Shown piece by piece: positions 23,950 to 36,743 of a DNA stretch of 64,000 bases. The stretch spans positions 124,001-188,000 of the forward strand of contig NJFT01000053.1 of assembly GCA_002221725.1 (NCBI GenBank). The letters are read 5' to 3'. The position numbers and the translations under genes are program-made. The notes under the pieces are model-generated. The model was given only the letters and a program-made list of their open reading frames with translations. It did no database searches and had not been told where the DNA came from. The DNA is from Scedosporium boydii (Eukaryota > Ascomycota > Sordariomycetes > Microascales > Microascaceae). Position 1 is the stretch's first letter, and each line of letters opens with the position of its first letter.

Positions 23950-26900
23950 ATTATCTTACTTATAATAAGACTTTAGTTTCTTTTTCTAATACCTTTATAT
24001 TACCTCCTATATATTTTTTAGATACTTTTCTAGTTCCTATATATTATATTCTATAAGCTAGCCTTCCTATTTTATCAGGTACTGCTTCTTATCTCTAACT
24101 TATTAGTATATAACTACTTCTTCTAGAGCTTATTCTTCTAGTTCCTCTAGGTTAAAGAGTATATCTTCTCTATATCCCTCCTCTACCCTATTATATTAAG
24201 GCTCTAGTAATAATATATAGAAGATATTATATACTTAGCTATAATATTATATATATTTAGCACTTACTCTCTACTAGTAATGCTCTACTGCTTTCCTTGT
24301 TACTACTAGGTAAGTTAAATGTTCTTTAACTCCCTGGACCTTCTCTAACTAGTCTATAATATATTTAATATAATATAGGTAATACCTATATAAGGCTTTA
24401 AATAGAGATACCCCTAATATTATATTTACTATATTATTTATAGTAAATTCTATCTCCCTAGTCTTCCTTAACTAGTAATAGGGAGGTTAGTTAATATATA
24501 CCCTTAGGTACTTTATAATTATAGAGTAGGAGCACTTATTAGCTCTATCTATTTAAGGGTACTAGGCTATTAAGATTTGCCTCTTTATATTTAGGGCTAG
24601 ATAGAGTTCTAACTAGAAAGTACTTATAAATAGGCTATCTTAATTACTAGTAATACCTTTAGGAGTACTAAAATAACATTTAACTTCCTAATATAATAAT
24701 ACTACTAGCTCTATAGCTATTATCATTTTCTTTATAGAGATTAGGACTACTACCTAGATAAATTAATATAATATTATAAGTATTAAATTATATAGCTCTC
24801 TATTTAAGTAAATACTATCTAGAAGTCCTATAATAAAATCTAGGCTAATTTCTTAAAAAGGGTACTTAGGAATTAGTAGAGGTTAGAGGGTACTATATTT
24901 CTTATAATATAGTCTACTTATATACTAATACTAGTTACAGGTATATATATAGTCTTAGATATCTAAGTATATATTAGCCTAGTAGAATTTGCATTTTAGT
25001 AAGTCTAGTATCTAGTTTATATCTATATAGCCTATTTATAAATTATTATAATATTTATATAGTAACTCTACTTTTAGGGAGCCCTCTTTAGAGATTACTA
25101 GATAGCCCTTATAGAATAAAGTCCTATCTAAGGCTAAGTAATATCTACTTTTTATATTAATATCTTATAAACTATTAATAAGTTCCTTATAGTTAAGATC
25201 TAGCTATTATAATTAATATATAGTCTTCTAGAACTTAGTACTAGTTATTAAGGAAAATACTATTTTATTCTTTATAATCTCTTTTATAACTAAATATAAG
25301 ATTTATTAATTATAAGCCAGCATCCCAGCTCTAGCTAATAGCTCTAGACTATTACTATTTAATTAGCAAGTAATCTCTATAGCTTTTCTTAGCTATCCCC
25401 CTAGGCTAGAGGTCTTAGCTTGCCCCCTTATAATTACTACTATATACTAGCTAGCTTCCACTCTTAACTAGTATATACTATATTTATATTCTACTATATA
25501 GCTTATTATTACTACTTAACCTTTAGAGATAGCTACTTATACCTAGTAGCTAGGGTTTTTATTAGCTATAGGATCCTAAGTAGTGCCTATATATTTCCTA
25601 TACTCTCTCCTAATATAGGTCTTTTTTACCTTTACCTCTAGTATAGCTTTATATACCTAGCATCTTAGAGCACTTAGTAGCTTTTCTATAAAGTAAACTT
25701 TCTAGTTTATAGTTAAGATAAGGTCTATTAGATATACTCTTAACCCTCCTTTAGCTCTAGGCCCCTTCCCTAGCTTAAGCTTAGTTATAAGCTCTTCTAT
25801 AACTTCTTAGTATTTAAGCTCCCCTAATATATAATTAGGTTACTTTAATAATAAGTCTATAGGATTTATCTTCCTAGGTCTATATTTAATTTTAAAGTTA
25901 AATATAGATAGATAATAGACCTATCTAGCTAGTTACCCCCTTAGATTATATACTAATACCTATATAATATCTCTTAATACCTAGTAGTTAGTAAGGACCT
26001 TAAATAAGTTCCCCCCTTCTAGGAATTATCTCTAATATTCTAGGCTTTCTATAATAGCTAGTAGCTCTTAGTACTTTATAGCTTATTAGTATTTAGTATT
26101 AGTTAGCTTCCTTAACTAGAAAGCTATTAGGTACTATTTCCTATTAACTAATTAAGATAAGATGCCTGAGATAGTGTATATTGATGTGTCTGTCTTTATC
26201 TGTATAGGTCTCTCCTAGTCCTAGTAGCTAAGGATTAGGGCCCTACTAAAAGTATCTTTTAGAGTAGTAAAGGCATTTTATACTTCTAGTAGCTATTTAA
26301 AATAGCCCTTCTTAATATCCTTCTTACTCCCCTTTAATAGTATAGTTATTAATATAGTTATTTTTAAATACTTAGTAATAAATTTATAATAAAAGTTTAT
26401 AAATCTAAGAAATATTTATATATCCTTAAAATTTTTAGGCTCTAGCTATTTTTATATAGCCTATACCTACTCTAGGTCTATAGAGATCTTATTTTAATTA
26501 ATCTAGAATCCTAAGAACTTTACCTTATCTTAGTAGAATTAGTATTTAAATACCTTAAGATAAAACTAGGCTATCTCTAGTTATTTTATAATAGCTAGGA
26601 GGTCTTATATATATTCCTCTCTAGTTTTTAAGAAGACTAGAATATTATCTAAGTAAACTATATAGTATATATCTACTAGTCCTGCTAGGGCCTTATAAAT
26701 ATAGGCCTAGAATATAGCTAGAGTGTTTATAAGCTTAAATAGTATTACTATATATTAAAAATAACTATATTTAGTATAGAATGCTATCTTCTACTAGTTA
26801 GAGTCCTTAATTTTAATCTTATAATAGGTATCTTATATATCTAGCTTTAAGAAGAACTTTCTACTAGATAGCTATAAGAGTAGCTCTCTAATTAAGGGTA

Positions 26901-29090
26901 GAGGATACTAATTCTTAACTATAATATAATTTAACCCTTAATAGTTAATATAAAGGTATAGTCCCCTATCCTTTTTTAGTATAAATAGAATTAGCGCCCT
27001 TACTAGGCTTATAGAGTATAAGATCTAACTACTCTCTAGCCCTTCTTTAATATATTACTTAAGCTTTTTACTCTATTCTAGGGTAAGAGAGTAGATTAGC
27101 CTATATAGTAGCTTTTTTCTATTAATAGTATTAATTGTATATTCTATACCTATAAGTATAGGTAATTTCTTTACTATTTATTTTAAAAAAATAATCTTAA
27201 ATTTCTCTAGTTCTAGTAGGAGGTTGCCTTTAGGGCTTCCCTTAATTAGCTTCCTATTACTACTTAGTTATTTATCTTTTTTACCTAGGATAATAGTTAT
27301 ATAAGTAATATAAAGTTTACCTTCTTCCTATAGGAATATCTTTATAAATTAGATAGTATTTTTATTTATTATTATATTAAACTATTAATAATCTATTATT
27401 ACTATTACTATAATCTCTAGGTCCTATATACTTAGGTAGCTAATTAAGAAGTTAGAAGTATTTACCTTCCTTTCTAATCTAAAATAAGGGACTATAATAT
27501 CTTTTAATTTCCCCTTATAATCTATTAATTTAATTTAGATCTTATATACTTCTTAGGCTCTAAGCTATTTCCTATTAATATTTAATAGCTCTAGGTTATT
27601 AAATTCTTATATATATTTAGGTAAGTATTACTATATAAAATTTATTAATATAGTATTTATTACTACTCTAGTATCTAGGTCTATATTAATTTTAACTTAT
27701 TTCTTCCTACCCTTCCCTTAGAGTCCTATCTTAGCTAATATAGCTATATAGAGGGATTTTCTAAGTAGGTTTAACTAGGGTAGTTTTTCTACTATAGTAG
27801 GCTAGGTTAGGTATCCTACTATATAGATTTATTTCCTAACTTATCTATACTAAGGTCCTATAGGTATTCTAACTAGTTATTAAGGTTAAGTATATTTACT
27901 ATACCTCTTATAGCTAGTTCTTTATAATCTTACTTATAGTAGTCTTTTTTACTATAATTAAAGTAGGTAATGTAGTTAGTACTTAGCCTCCCTATACTTT
28001 ATATATATTATCTTCTAATATCCCTATTTTAAGAGTCTTATGATTTTCCTTAGCTAGATTAGCCTAATACCTCTTCTTAGTCTCTTGCTTATTTATGAGG
28101 TAGTTAGCTAGAGCCTGATTGCTCTTAGTAAGGGTATTAAAGGTTGCTGTAGGTTAAGTTAGCTCTATCTTACTTTATACTCTTCTTCTGTTTTTCTACC
28201 TATTTAATATAGTATTGCTCTATCTGTAGCTACTGTGTGTAGGCTTCTAATAGGACCTCCTTGTGGTTAGTAATTATCTTAAGGAAAGTCTTAACTATAT
28301 TACTTAGGGATTTATTAAAGTATTTCTATAGGTTAAATATATCTATATTATTTCCTTTCTTTAGGGGTTCTCTAATAGTACTATAGAGTCTCTACTATTC
28401 TATAGTAAATTTAATAAGGTATCTACCTAACTACTATAGGTTTTCTAGCTTAAGCTAAACTTTAAATATATACTATTTAAAGTTATAATATAACCTTTCT
28501 ATAAAGGTAAATAGGTCTTTTAAGATAACCTTTTCTATATTTAATTAGTTAATATAAGTTTTTTATTTTAAGTAAAGGTTATTACTAACTTTCTATAGGG
28601 CTTATTAGATATAGGTCTACTAGTCTACTTTTTTCTTAATTATTTAGTTACTTTCTTAGATTGTAAGCTTCTAGTCTTAAATTTCTATAATAGTAAGTTT
28701 CTATATAAGGGGCTTTGTAGTATAGGCTGGGTTCTTAGGGGCTATATATAATGTTTTATTTAAGTTAAGCTTGTTTTTAACTAGTTTCTAGAGTAGATCT
28801 TCTTTATTTTATATCTACTTGATCTCCCTTTAGAGCTCCTAGTTTTTAGCTCTTAACTTATCCTTTGTAGGTAAGTATATGTATTTGGTCCCTCCTATAG
28901 AGGGTGTTTGCTATATAGTCCATGACTGATTATTATACTTGTTTAGATTATCTATCTCTGATATGTTTAAGAGCTTAGAGAGTTTAGATAGTGTTTGTTC
29001 TTTAGGGGTAGCCTCTCTAGCTATAGTATGTCTAGTGATTCTTAGTAGTATGATCTTGGTTTGAGCTTAGTGTAGCTGTAGAAGTTGAAG
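23950..29090 (-). pseudogene. Gag-Pol of element B, RIP-saturated
   Basis: Minus strand. A chromodomain-like segment (YLIK-EG...EYNI-ELEKYLK) reads at about 24.0-24.1 kb. The RT active-site region reads VYLDNILVFLK near 26620-26660 (D to N by G-to-A change). Gag should lie toward 29 kb next to the 5' LTR. Every few codons is TAG or TAA. The order matches Ty3/gypsy. Individual protease and integrase borders could not be placed. Confidence 0.7.
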
Positions 29091-29093
29091 AAT

Positions 29094-29314
29094 TGTAAAG
29101 ATATATTATATATAGCTTAAGGAAAGACTAGTGTTACTAAGAAGTATATATTTTTAAAAGTTAATTGATAATTAAGACTTTAACTTACCCCCTAGAATAA
29201 CTTGTCTGCTATAAGAAATGCTTTTTGTCTCCGACTGCACTCCGACCAGGCTCCACAGCTGAGTCATCTAACAGCAAGTCCCATGCCACAGTGCGCTCTC
29301 GCTTATACCTTACA
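29094..29314 (-). repeat. 5' LTR of element B
   Basis: 221 bp, TGTAAAGATAT...CCTTACA, followed by TSD CTAGA. Its right half keeps CG and CA. Confidence 0.9.
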
Positions 29315-32300
29315 CTAGACCTTACTTCCTCTCTTAAGAGTTAGTCTCTTAAGTGACTTATTATTAGTATAGTACTTTATTTTTCTTTAAATAAACTATA
29401 GTTCTTTAACTAGCTACTTATATAATTCCTTTATTTTATCTACTATAAGAATTACTTATTTTACTTAAGTCTTAGTACCTACTAGCTTAAATCCTTCTCT
29501 TAGTTTGATATTATAGTTTATATAGAATAGTAATATTTAAGTACTTTCTAATATATTAGTATTGTAAGCTCTTTAAGCTAAGGGTAGTAGTAATACCTAA
29601 TTGTCTTATTTCTAATTAATATAGTATTGTAGGTATATCTTAAGTATCTAGTTTATTTATTCTACCTGTCCTTATATTTCTAGGTAATAGGTAGTAGATA
29701 TCTTATAGTTGATTCCTATTTTATTTAATAGGCTTTACTAGAAGTATAAGATAAATAGTTTACCTTAGTCTAAATTAATTTCTTCTAGTAAGTTATAGTT
29801 TACTATAACTATCTATAGGAATAGTTTAGTAAACTATAATACCTTTATAGCTTTATTATAAGGTATAAAGTAAGTATACTTTATTAGCCTATTAATTATT
29901 ACTATAATACTATTATACTTTATTTTAGTAGCTAGATCTTTTAATAGTAGTAGTTTAATAATAAAGTCGATTATAATCTTCTACTATAGTATATTAGGTA
30001 CTAGTATTAGTTATAAGTATCTATAAGGTTTATAAAGTTAACTTTTATTCCTTTTATATTAAGGGTACTTAACTATAATCTTAGTAGTTACTTTCTTAAG
30101 GTATAGGATATAGTATCTCTTTAATACCTTCTTTATTATTTTTATAATTTCTAAGTACTTGTTAAGTAGTACTTTATAGATAGCTTAGATAAACTTTTCT
30201 ATAAGGTTTAGGAGTACTATTACTTAAGTTTATCTTTAGGTTTATATTTAGTCTTATAATCTAAAGTTTATATAGTAGTTTTTAATTTCTTCTATAATTA
30301 AATTAACCTATTATATTTAGTAGCTTATAGCTAGCTATTATAGGTCTCCTTCTTCATTATAATAGAGAATAGTACCTACTTCTTTAAGTACTTTCTAAAA
30401 ATAGTCTAGTCTTTAGCTAAGAGTATTAGCTTTTCTATTTTCCTTTCCTTTAATATATATAATCTTAAAATTATATTTAGATAGTTCTTTTACTTATTAT
30501 ACTTATTATTAGTTAAGTTCTTTTATTATAGTAAACCCTATAAGATTCTTATAATTAGAATATACTATAATTAAATATTTAGCTTTAGTAAGGTAGTATC
30601 TTTATTCTTTAAATGCTTTAATAATAGCTATTAGTTCTTTGTCTAGGATAGTATAGTATAATTTAGGTCTATTAAGCTTCTTTAATATAAATACTACTAG
30701 GTAAACTTTACTATCCTTATCTTACTATCCTAGCTGCGCACCTAGGCTATAGTCTAATATATCTATTTCCAGTTTGAAGGGTTTTGAGGGGTCCACTTAG
30801 TAAAGTATAGGGCGTTCATATACTAATTACTTAGCCTTTTAGAACACCTCCTGTTTTTCTAGTCCCTATTAAAATAATATATCTTTTTTAGTTAGTTCTA
30901 TAAGAGCTTATATATAAATATTATAGCCTCCTAAGAACCTTCTATAGAAGTTAAGGAATCTAAGAAATCTTCTAACTTCTATAACATTAGTTAGTACTAG
31001 CTACTCTAAGATAGCCTTAATTTTAGATTCTTACATCCGGATTTCTCCTAGTTAGATTATATATCTAAGGAAATCTACTTATTACTTATAGAAATAGTAC
31101 TTAGTAGGTTCTACTAGTAGCTTCACTTCTTATAGTTTTTATAAGACTTTATATACTTATTCTTTATATTTCTTAAAGGTTTTAGAGTAGATAAGAATAT
31201 TGTTAAGGTATATAACTATAAAGTCGTCAAGGTATTTTCTTAAAATGTAGTTGATTATAGTTTAGAAGCTTACAAGAGCATTTATTAATCTAAAAGGTAT
31301 AACTAAGTATTTAAAGTACTCTAAGCATATCCTAAAGGCAGTCTTCTACTTATTACCTTCTTTAATATAGATTAAGTTATAAGCTCCCTTTAAGTCTAGG
31401 GTTATAAACTACTAGGCTCCTTGGAGCTAGTCTTAGAGTTCTAAAATAAGTAATAGTAGGTATTAGTTTTTAATAGTTATTTTATTAAGTTACTAATAGT
31501 CTATATATATTTATAATTCTTTTAGGTTATATAGTTTTAATATAAATAGGATAAGGTATCCTATTAGCGATATTAAAGGTCTAATATATCCCTTCTTAAG
31601 TATTTTCATTATATATTCCTTAAGCATTTCTCTTTATATCTTATTTAGATTATAGATAGATATAAACTTTAGTTAAGTGCCTTCTTTTAATAGTATCTCG
31701 TAGTCTTACTAGCTATATTTAAGTAGTCTAATATTAAATTCTTTAGTAAATACTTTACTATATTTCTAGTATTCTTTAAGTATATACTATAGTATCTTAT
31801 TAGCTATTAGTAAGGTTTTAAAGCTTATAATAGCTCTCGTTATATATACTTATTTATATTTTCTTCCTTTTAGTAAGTAATTTAAATCTTTTATAGTAAA
31901 TACTTTAAAGTAGATTATTATTTTAAAGGCTCTTAGCTTACTTAAAGATAACTTTCCTAGTTAATACTTCTTAGAGGCTAAGTTATTCTCTAAGCCTCAC
32001 TTAATTTCATCCTAAGTAAGCTAATTAGTTACCTAATTAATCTATAGGTTCCTTATTTACAGCTATAATATTCCTAGTATAATAGAGTAGTTAGCTGTCT
32101 TAGTAATATTAAAAGAAATATAATTAGGTTATTTAGTAATAATAATACTAAGGTATATAGTCTTAGTACTTACTATCCTACCTTCATACTCAACTAGTAT
32201 TCTATTATATACATTTAGAGCATATAGCTAGTTCTTTATAATCTATAAGAGTTCTAGCTTATTAATAATTATTAGTAAAATAAAGTTTCCTTATACTCTA

Positions 32301-34618
32301 CTATTAACTAAGGCTATAAATTCTTAACCTTTTAAGGTAACTAGTACTTTTAAGTAGCGAATCTATTATCCTTCTATAATATTTATATATCCCCTTAAGA
32401 TCCTAGTTTTATTTTTTAGGTAACTTTCTTAGTAATTAGTTATTTCTTACTTTTAGCTTATTCTTAGAGCTTTACTACTATATTTTATAGCTAGCTTATA
32501 GCTTTAAATATTTCTCGTTTGTAGTAGAGTTACTAAGTTATTAGCTCTATCTACTTATTATCTATTTCTAAGATTTGTTTCTATAGATTATTAATCTATT
32601 ATTAGAGGTTAATTAAGTTGCTTAATACTTCTAATAGCTTTCTATTATAGTATTTATTAAGTTTTTAGTAGATAGTTTTACTTTCTCTTATTCCTAAGTT
32701 GCTTTTAGGTTACTATTAGCTCTTAGTATAGGCTTTTCTATCTCTTCGTCGTTCTTATATGTGCGCTATATAGTTTCCCTAGTCTTTGTCGTCCTATAGG
32801 TACTTGTAGCTCTTTTTCTTTAAGGCTTCTATATAGTATCTCTATTATTCTATTGAGCTATATAGGTCTTTAAGATGCTAGGTAGCTTCTCATTTTAGTT
32901 GTTTATAGTCTAGGTCTCCCTTTATAGTTCCTAAGATCTACTAGAAAACTTTTACTTTTAAGTTTTTAATGATTCCTTAAAGTACTTCCCTTTCTTCTTT
33001 TTCTTTAAGTACTATATAGTAGCTAATTAGTAGGTTATAAAGCTACTCCTCTTACTCTAGGTTATAAGCTTCTCTTTTCTTTTAGTAAGCTTATTCTTTT
33101 AAGCTACTAATTTGTTATTAGAGTTCCTAGATCTCTTCTTATTATTTTTTATTATTTAATAGGGCTTCTTTTTCTATATTATTAATCCTTATATTAAAGT
33201 CTATAAGGATTCTTTTAAACTTCTTAAGTTTCTAATTATTTAGATCTTATTATCTTTAGTAAGGTTCCTTTAAGGTAGTAAGATATTATTTCTAGACTAT
33301 ATCCTTTAGCTATTTTTCTAGTTATCTTCTAGCTTCCTAATATATCATTTTATATAATAGGTCTTCTTATATTAATTAAAGATAGTCTATAAATATCTCT
33401 TTAATAATCCCTTTAATTTCTTAGTTAGTATCTTACCCTTTATCTAGTTATTCTAATATACTTTACATTAGTACCTCAATAGTAGGTTAGTAGTAGGAGT
33501 TTTTCTTATTTTCTTTATCCTACCTCTTAAGCTTTTACAGGTATATAAACTACTATAAGGACGCTAGCATTTAGTAGTAGCATTAGTAGGCCTTATTATA
33601 GTATTCTTTATACAATAGGTCGTTTATTACTAGGGTATTAAATTTTTCTAATAGTAGTTCTTCTATTATTTCCTCAATTTGTTCTTTGATCTCTAGAATA
33701 GTAGTAACCTCTTCCTATTTCATTATTCTAAAGGTTTAGGGTTTCTTAGGGTAGTATCCTACTTTATCTTTCTTACTTTAGTATATATAGTAGTTGTCGT
33801 CATAATATACAGTCTATAATAGAGACTTATAGTCTACCTTATTAGTTCTAAACTATTAGGGTTTATTTTCTAGTATAGGTTTAAACTTAGGTTTCCTTCT
33901 ATTAGGTTTTTTATATCCTAGCTTAAGCTTATACTTTATCTAACAATCTCTTATAAAGTGTCTTATTTATCTATACTTAAAGTATTTACTAATTTTATTT
34001 TTAAGTGCTTTTAAGATAATATTTTTATTATTAGCTTCTAGCTCTATAGAGCTAGAGTGGGTTCCTTATATAGTAGTACTATTGCTTCGTTTTTACTTAA
34101 TGTTAGCAGGGGCCTGAGGTTTATAGGTCTTGGTTGGAGCCTAGCTATGCTTCTACTGCTATTGTTTATATAGGTAGTTGTTGATCTTAATAGTGTTTTC
34201 TATATAGTTAGCTAGTTATACTAGTTTTTTAAGCTTATAGAGCTTGTTCTTAACCTCTTCCTTAAGTCTATTATAGAAGTAGGTTATTAGGGGGTTGTTT
34301 TCTTAGTTAAGATAAGTAGTAATCTACTTAAATTTGATAGTATATTTAGTAGTAGATCTCTTCTAGCTTAGGTTTTCAAGTTGTTAGATTATAGCTTATT
34401 GTTTATTAGGTTTACTAAATGCTCCCTTAAGGACGTCCTTGAATGCTTTGTAGTTATTAAAGATATTAATAGTTTTAGCTTTTTATATAATTTTGTCGTT
34501 TTCGTGATAGTTTTAAAGAGTTGGTTTGAACTAAGCGAGTGTATTATCTGAGAGGTACTGGGCTGTAGTGATAACTTTGTCGGCCTCAGTATAGAACTGA
34601 TTATTATAGTATTGTAGG
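29315..34618 (-). pseudogene. Element C gag-pol, main part
   Basis: Minus strand, continuing from the chromodomain fragment left of element B. The RNase H start reads YSLGAQLG near 30735-30760. The RT active site reads as IYLNNILIYS near 31190-31210 (catalytic DD changed to NN). The CCHC knuckle lies at about 33942-33985, with only its last cysteine and histidine surviving. The gag part is cut at 34618 by a solo LTR and resumes at 35063. RIP stops occur throughout. The stretch 34380-34618 is distinctly less damaged. Confidence 0.82.
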
Positions 34619-35062
34619 TGTCATGAGCTGGCCGCGGCCATATCACGTGAACCGGGCGGTGAGCCAGAACAGTAGAATTAGGGAAGGAACAGCTTAGTCA
34701 TAGAATCGGGCGGCTTGGCGACCGATGAGTCGGTCGGACGACTACCCGACCGACCGGCCGGACGAGCCAGGGACCGACTAAACGATCGAGCAAGGACTCG
34801 ATCGACTACAATAGGGAACTGAAGACGGATGGAAGAAGTGTCTATATAAAGCTACAATGTCTCCCACTAGTCTAGTTATCTTCTAGACTCTTCAGTAGTT
34901 AATGCAAGTAACCTCTACATCCTACACTTATATACGCGCTCTCGATATCTATCACTGTAAATACTACTCGACTGCCTCACTTATCTCTAAACAGGCACCT
35001 ACTGTCCCAGCACTTACTTATTCTATTGATCAGCCGGAACCCGAAGTGTTAAGATCGTAATA
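34619..35062 (+). mobile_element. Solo LTR, family A (TSD GTAGG)
   Basis: 444 bp beginning TGTCATGAGCTGGCCGCGGC, ending TCGTAATA, with GTAGG on both sides (34614-34618 and 35063-35067). It is inserted in the gag region of element C. It is GC-richer than the LTRs of A and D and retains the TATA box and the early dyads. Confidence 0.93.
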
Positions 35063-35589
35063 GTAGGTAGGTTCTTATCTAAGTTAAGAATCTCTATAGT
35101 TTCTACTAGTTCCCTCTATACTTATTAGGTATAGTAATCTTAAGCTTTAGCCCTATAGCTATAGTTAGTGTAGCTGGCGTACTGTCTCCTTAGGCTACTA
35201 TATTAGTATTTATCTACTAAATTATTTATTCTAGCTAGGTAATTTATTATCTAAGTAGGGGGTTAGCATTCTACTAGATTACTTATTTGATAATATCAAA
35301 GTACTAGTTAAATTCCTTATTCTTCTTATACTAGTAGCTAGTAAACTCCTTAGCTACCTTTATCTTATTTACTTATTAGCTAATAGTACTATAGATCTCC
35401 TTAATATCCTTATTATACTAAGTCTCCTTATCATTAAAGTTATCCCTAGCTTTAGTAGCAGGTGTAATTACTTTAAGTATTTCAATCTTATCATCTAACT
35501 TGACAGGTGTCTTTTCTTTTACAGATACTATAATTCCTAGATATTAATACTACTTGATAGAGTTACTTACTAAATAGGAATAGTTAACA
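35063..35589 (-). pseudogene. Element C gag, N-terminal part
   Basis: Minus strand between the solo LTR and the 5' LTR of C. It reads as a lysine/glutamate-rich gag start (EKTPVKLDDKIEILKVITPA near 35450-35520) followed by more gag-like sequence. It resumes after the GTAGG duplication. Confidence 0.6.
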
Positions 35590-36023
35590 TATTACAATCT
35601 TAATACTTAGGGTTCTAGTTAATTAATAAAATAGAGTAGTATTAGGATAGTAGGTCTCTATTTAAAGTAAGTAAAATAGTTAAATAGTATTTATAATAAT
35701 ATTAGTAAGAAGTATATATTTAAGTATAGGGGTATAGTTATACTTAAATTAACTACTGAAGAGTATAGAAAATATACTAGACTTATAGGAAACATCGTAG
35801 CTTTATATAGATACTTCTTTCTATCTATCTTTAGTATGTAGTTGCTTCTAGGGTGCTCACTTGATCACTCTCCTAGCGATTATTTAGTTGCTTTTCTTAT
35901 ATATAGTCGATCGCTCTTCGTGCGACCGCCTAGTCGCACTTCCAAGAAGCGATCACGTGACTCTGTCCGATTCTGCCGTTCCTCACCACCTTGGGTGGCC
36001 CAAATCACGGCCAGGTCGTAATA
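35590..36023 (-). repeat. 5' LTR of element C
   Basis: 434 bp. Its right part (35850-36015) keeps many CG and CA dinucleotides, in contrast to the left LTR. Confidence 0.9.
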
Positions 36024-36743
36024 TATATAAGAAGCTAACTAAAGATTATTTTATATATAGTAACTTTATTATAAGATTAAGTAAGATATATTAGGCCTTA
36101 GATAACTAAAAATAAATAAGTTTCCTCTTAATAGATTAACTATAAATAGAAAGCTTATTAAACTTAATTCTACCTAATAGTAATTTAGTATATAGTTTAT
36201 AAAATAAAGAGAATTTAAGGAGCTCTAAGTCTTATTCTATTTAAAATACTAAGTCTTATATCTAAGCTCTAAAGGTAGTCTATTAAATAAAGTCTATAGT
36301 TTAGTAGCTTATCTATATATATAAAGGTAAGTATTAATAATAAAATATATAAAAATATTTTTTTAATATTAACTAGGAATATTAGTATATTATCTGATAG
36401 TAAAAAGAAATAACTAGATAGGTAAGTAATATTTAGAGAGGAGTATAGAGGGGCTATTATATCCTTAATTTTTATATATCTAATTATTACTTAAGCTAGC
36501 TATATATATAAGTCTTTATATTACTAAGTTTATTTAAATATTTTTTTCTAAATAGAATTTATATATATTAATAAATCTACTATACTCTATAATTATTAGC
36601 TAGAGTTTAATTACTTAACTCTAGCTAGCTCTATCTCCCCTTAAAGAATACTTGCTTTACTAATCCTAAGTAATAGAGGAGGGTAGACTTAAGGATAGGT
36701 ATTAGGAGGCCTAAGCCTAGTAAGCAGCTAATGAACCTAGTAT
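36024..36743. other. RIP-degraded AT-rich DNA right of element C
   Basis: No gene recognised. It shares the motif TTAAGGATAGGTAYTAGGAG (near 36690) with the DNA left of element C, so both sides may belong to one older repeat family. Confidence 0.45.

Larger units (their letters stand above)
14080..29314 (-). mobile_element. Ty3/gypsy element B, minus strand, interrupted by element A
   Basis: LTRs of 221 bp at both ends, beginning TGTAAGG/TATAAGG and ending CCTTACA/CCTTATA, with TSD CTAGA at 14075-14079 and 29315-29319. Without element A and its TSD copy (14471-21981) it is about 7.72 kb. A RIP-damaged reverse transcriptase (VYLDNILVF near 26640) and chromodomain (about 24.0-24.1 kb) read on the minus strand. 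Unusually, about 2 kb separates the chromodomain from the 3' LTR; it holds a + strand frame (see separate entry). Confidence 0.88.
12566..36023 (-). mobile_element. Ty3/gypsy chromovirus-type element C, full length, minus strand, carrying nested insertions
   Basis: The two outermost LTRs of this block (434 bp each) are flanked by the 5-bp duplication TATAT (12561-12565 and 36024-36028). After removing element B with its TSD copy (14080-29319) and the solo LTR with its TSD copy (34619-35067), about 7.77 kb remains, a normal size. The coding strand is minus. The gag end is at the right, then CCHC knuckle about 33942-33985, reverse transcriptase about 31.2 kb, RNase H about 30.7 kb, integrase 29.4-30.2 kb, and chromodomain 13.71-13.80 kb. 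It is heavily RIP-mutated and cannot be autonomous. Confidence 0.9.

Noticed and set aside
34389..34646. 85-codon minus-strand frame
   Set aside because: It lies in gag of element C and runs into the solo LTR; it is a chance open stretch in a less RIP-damaged segment.
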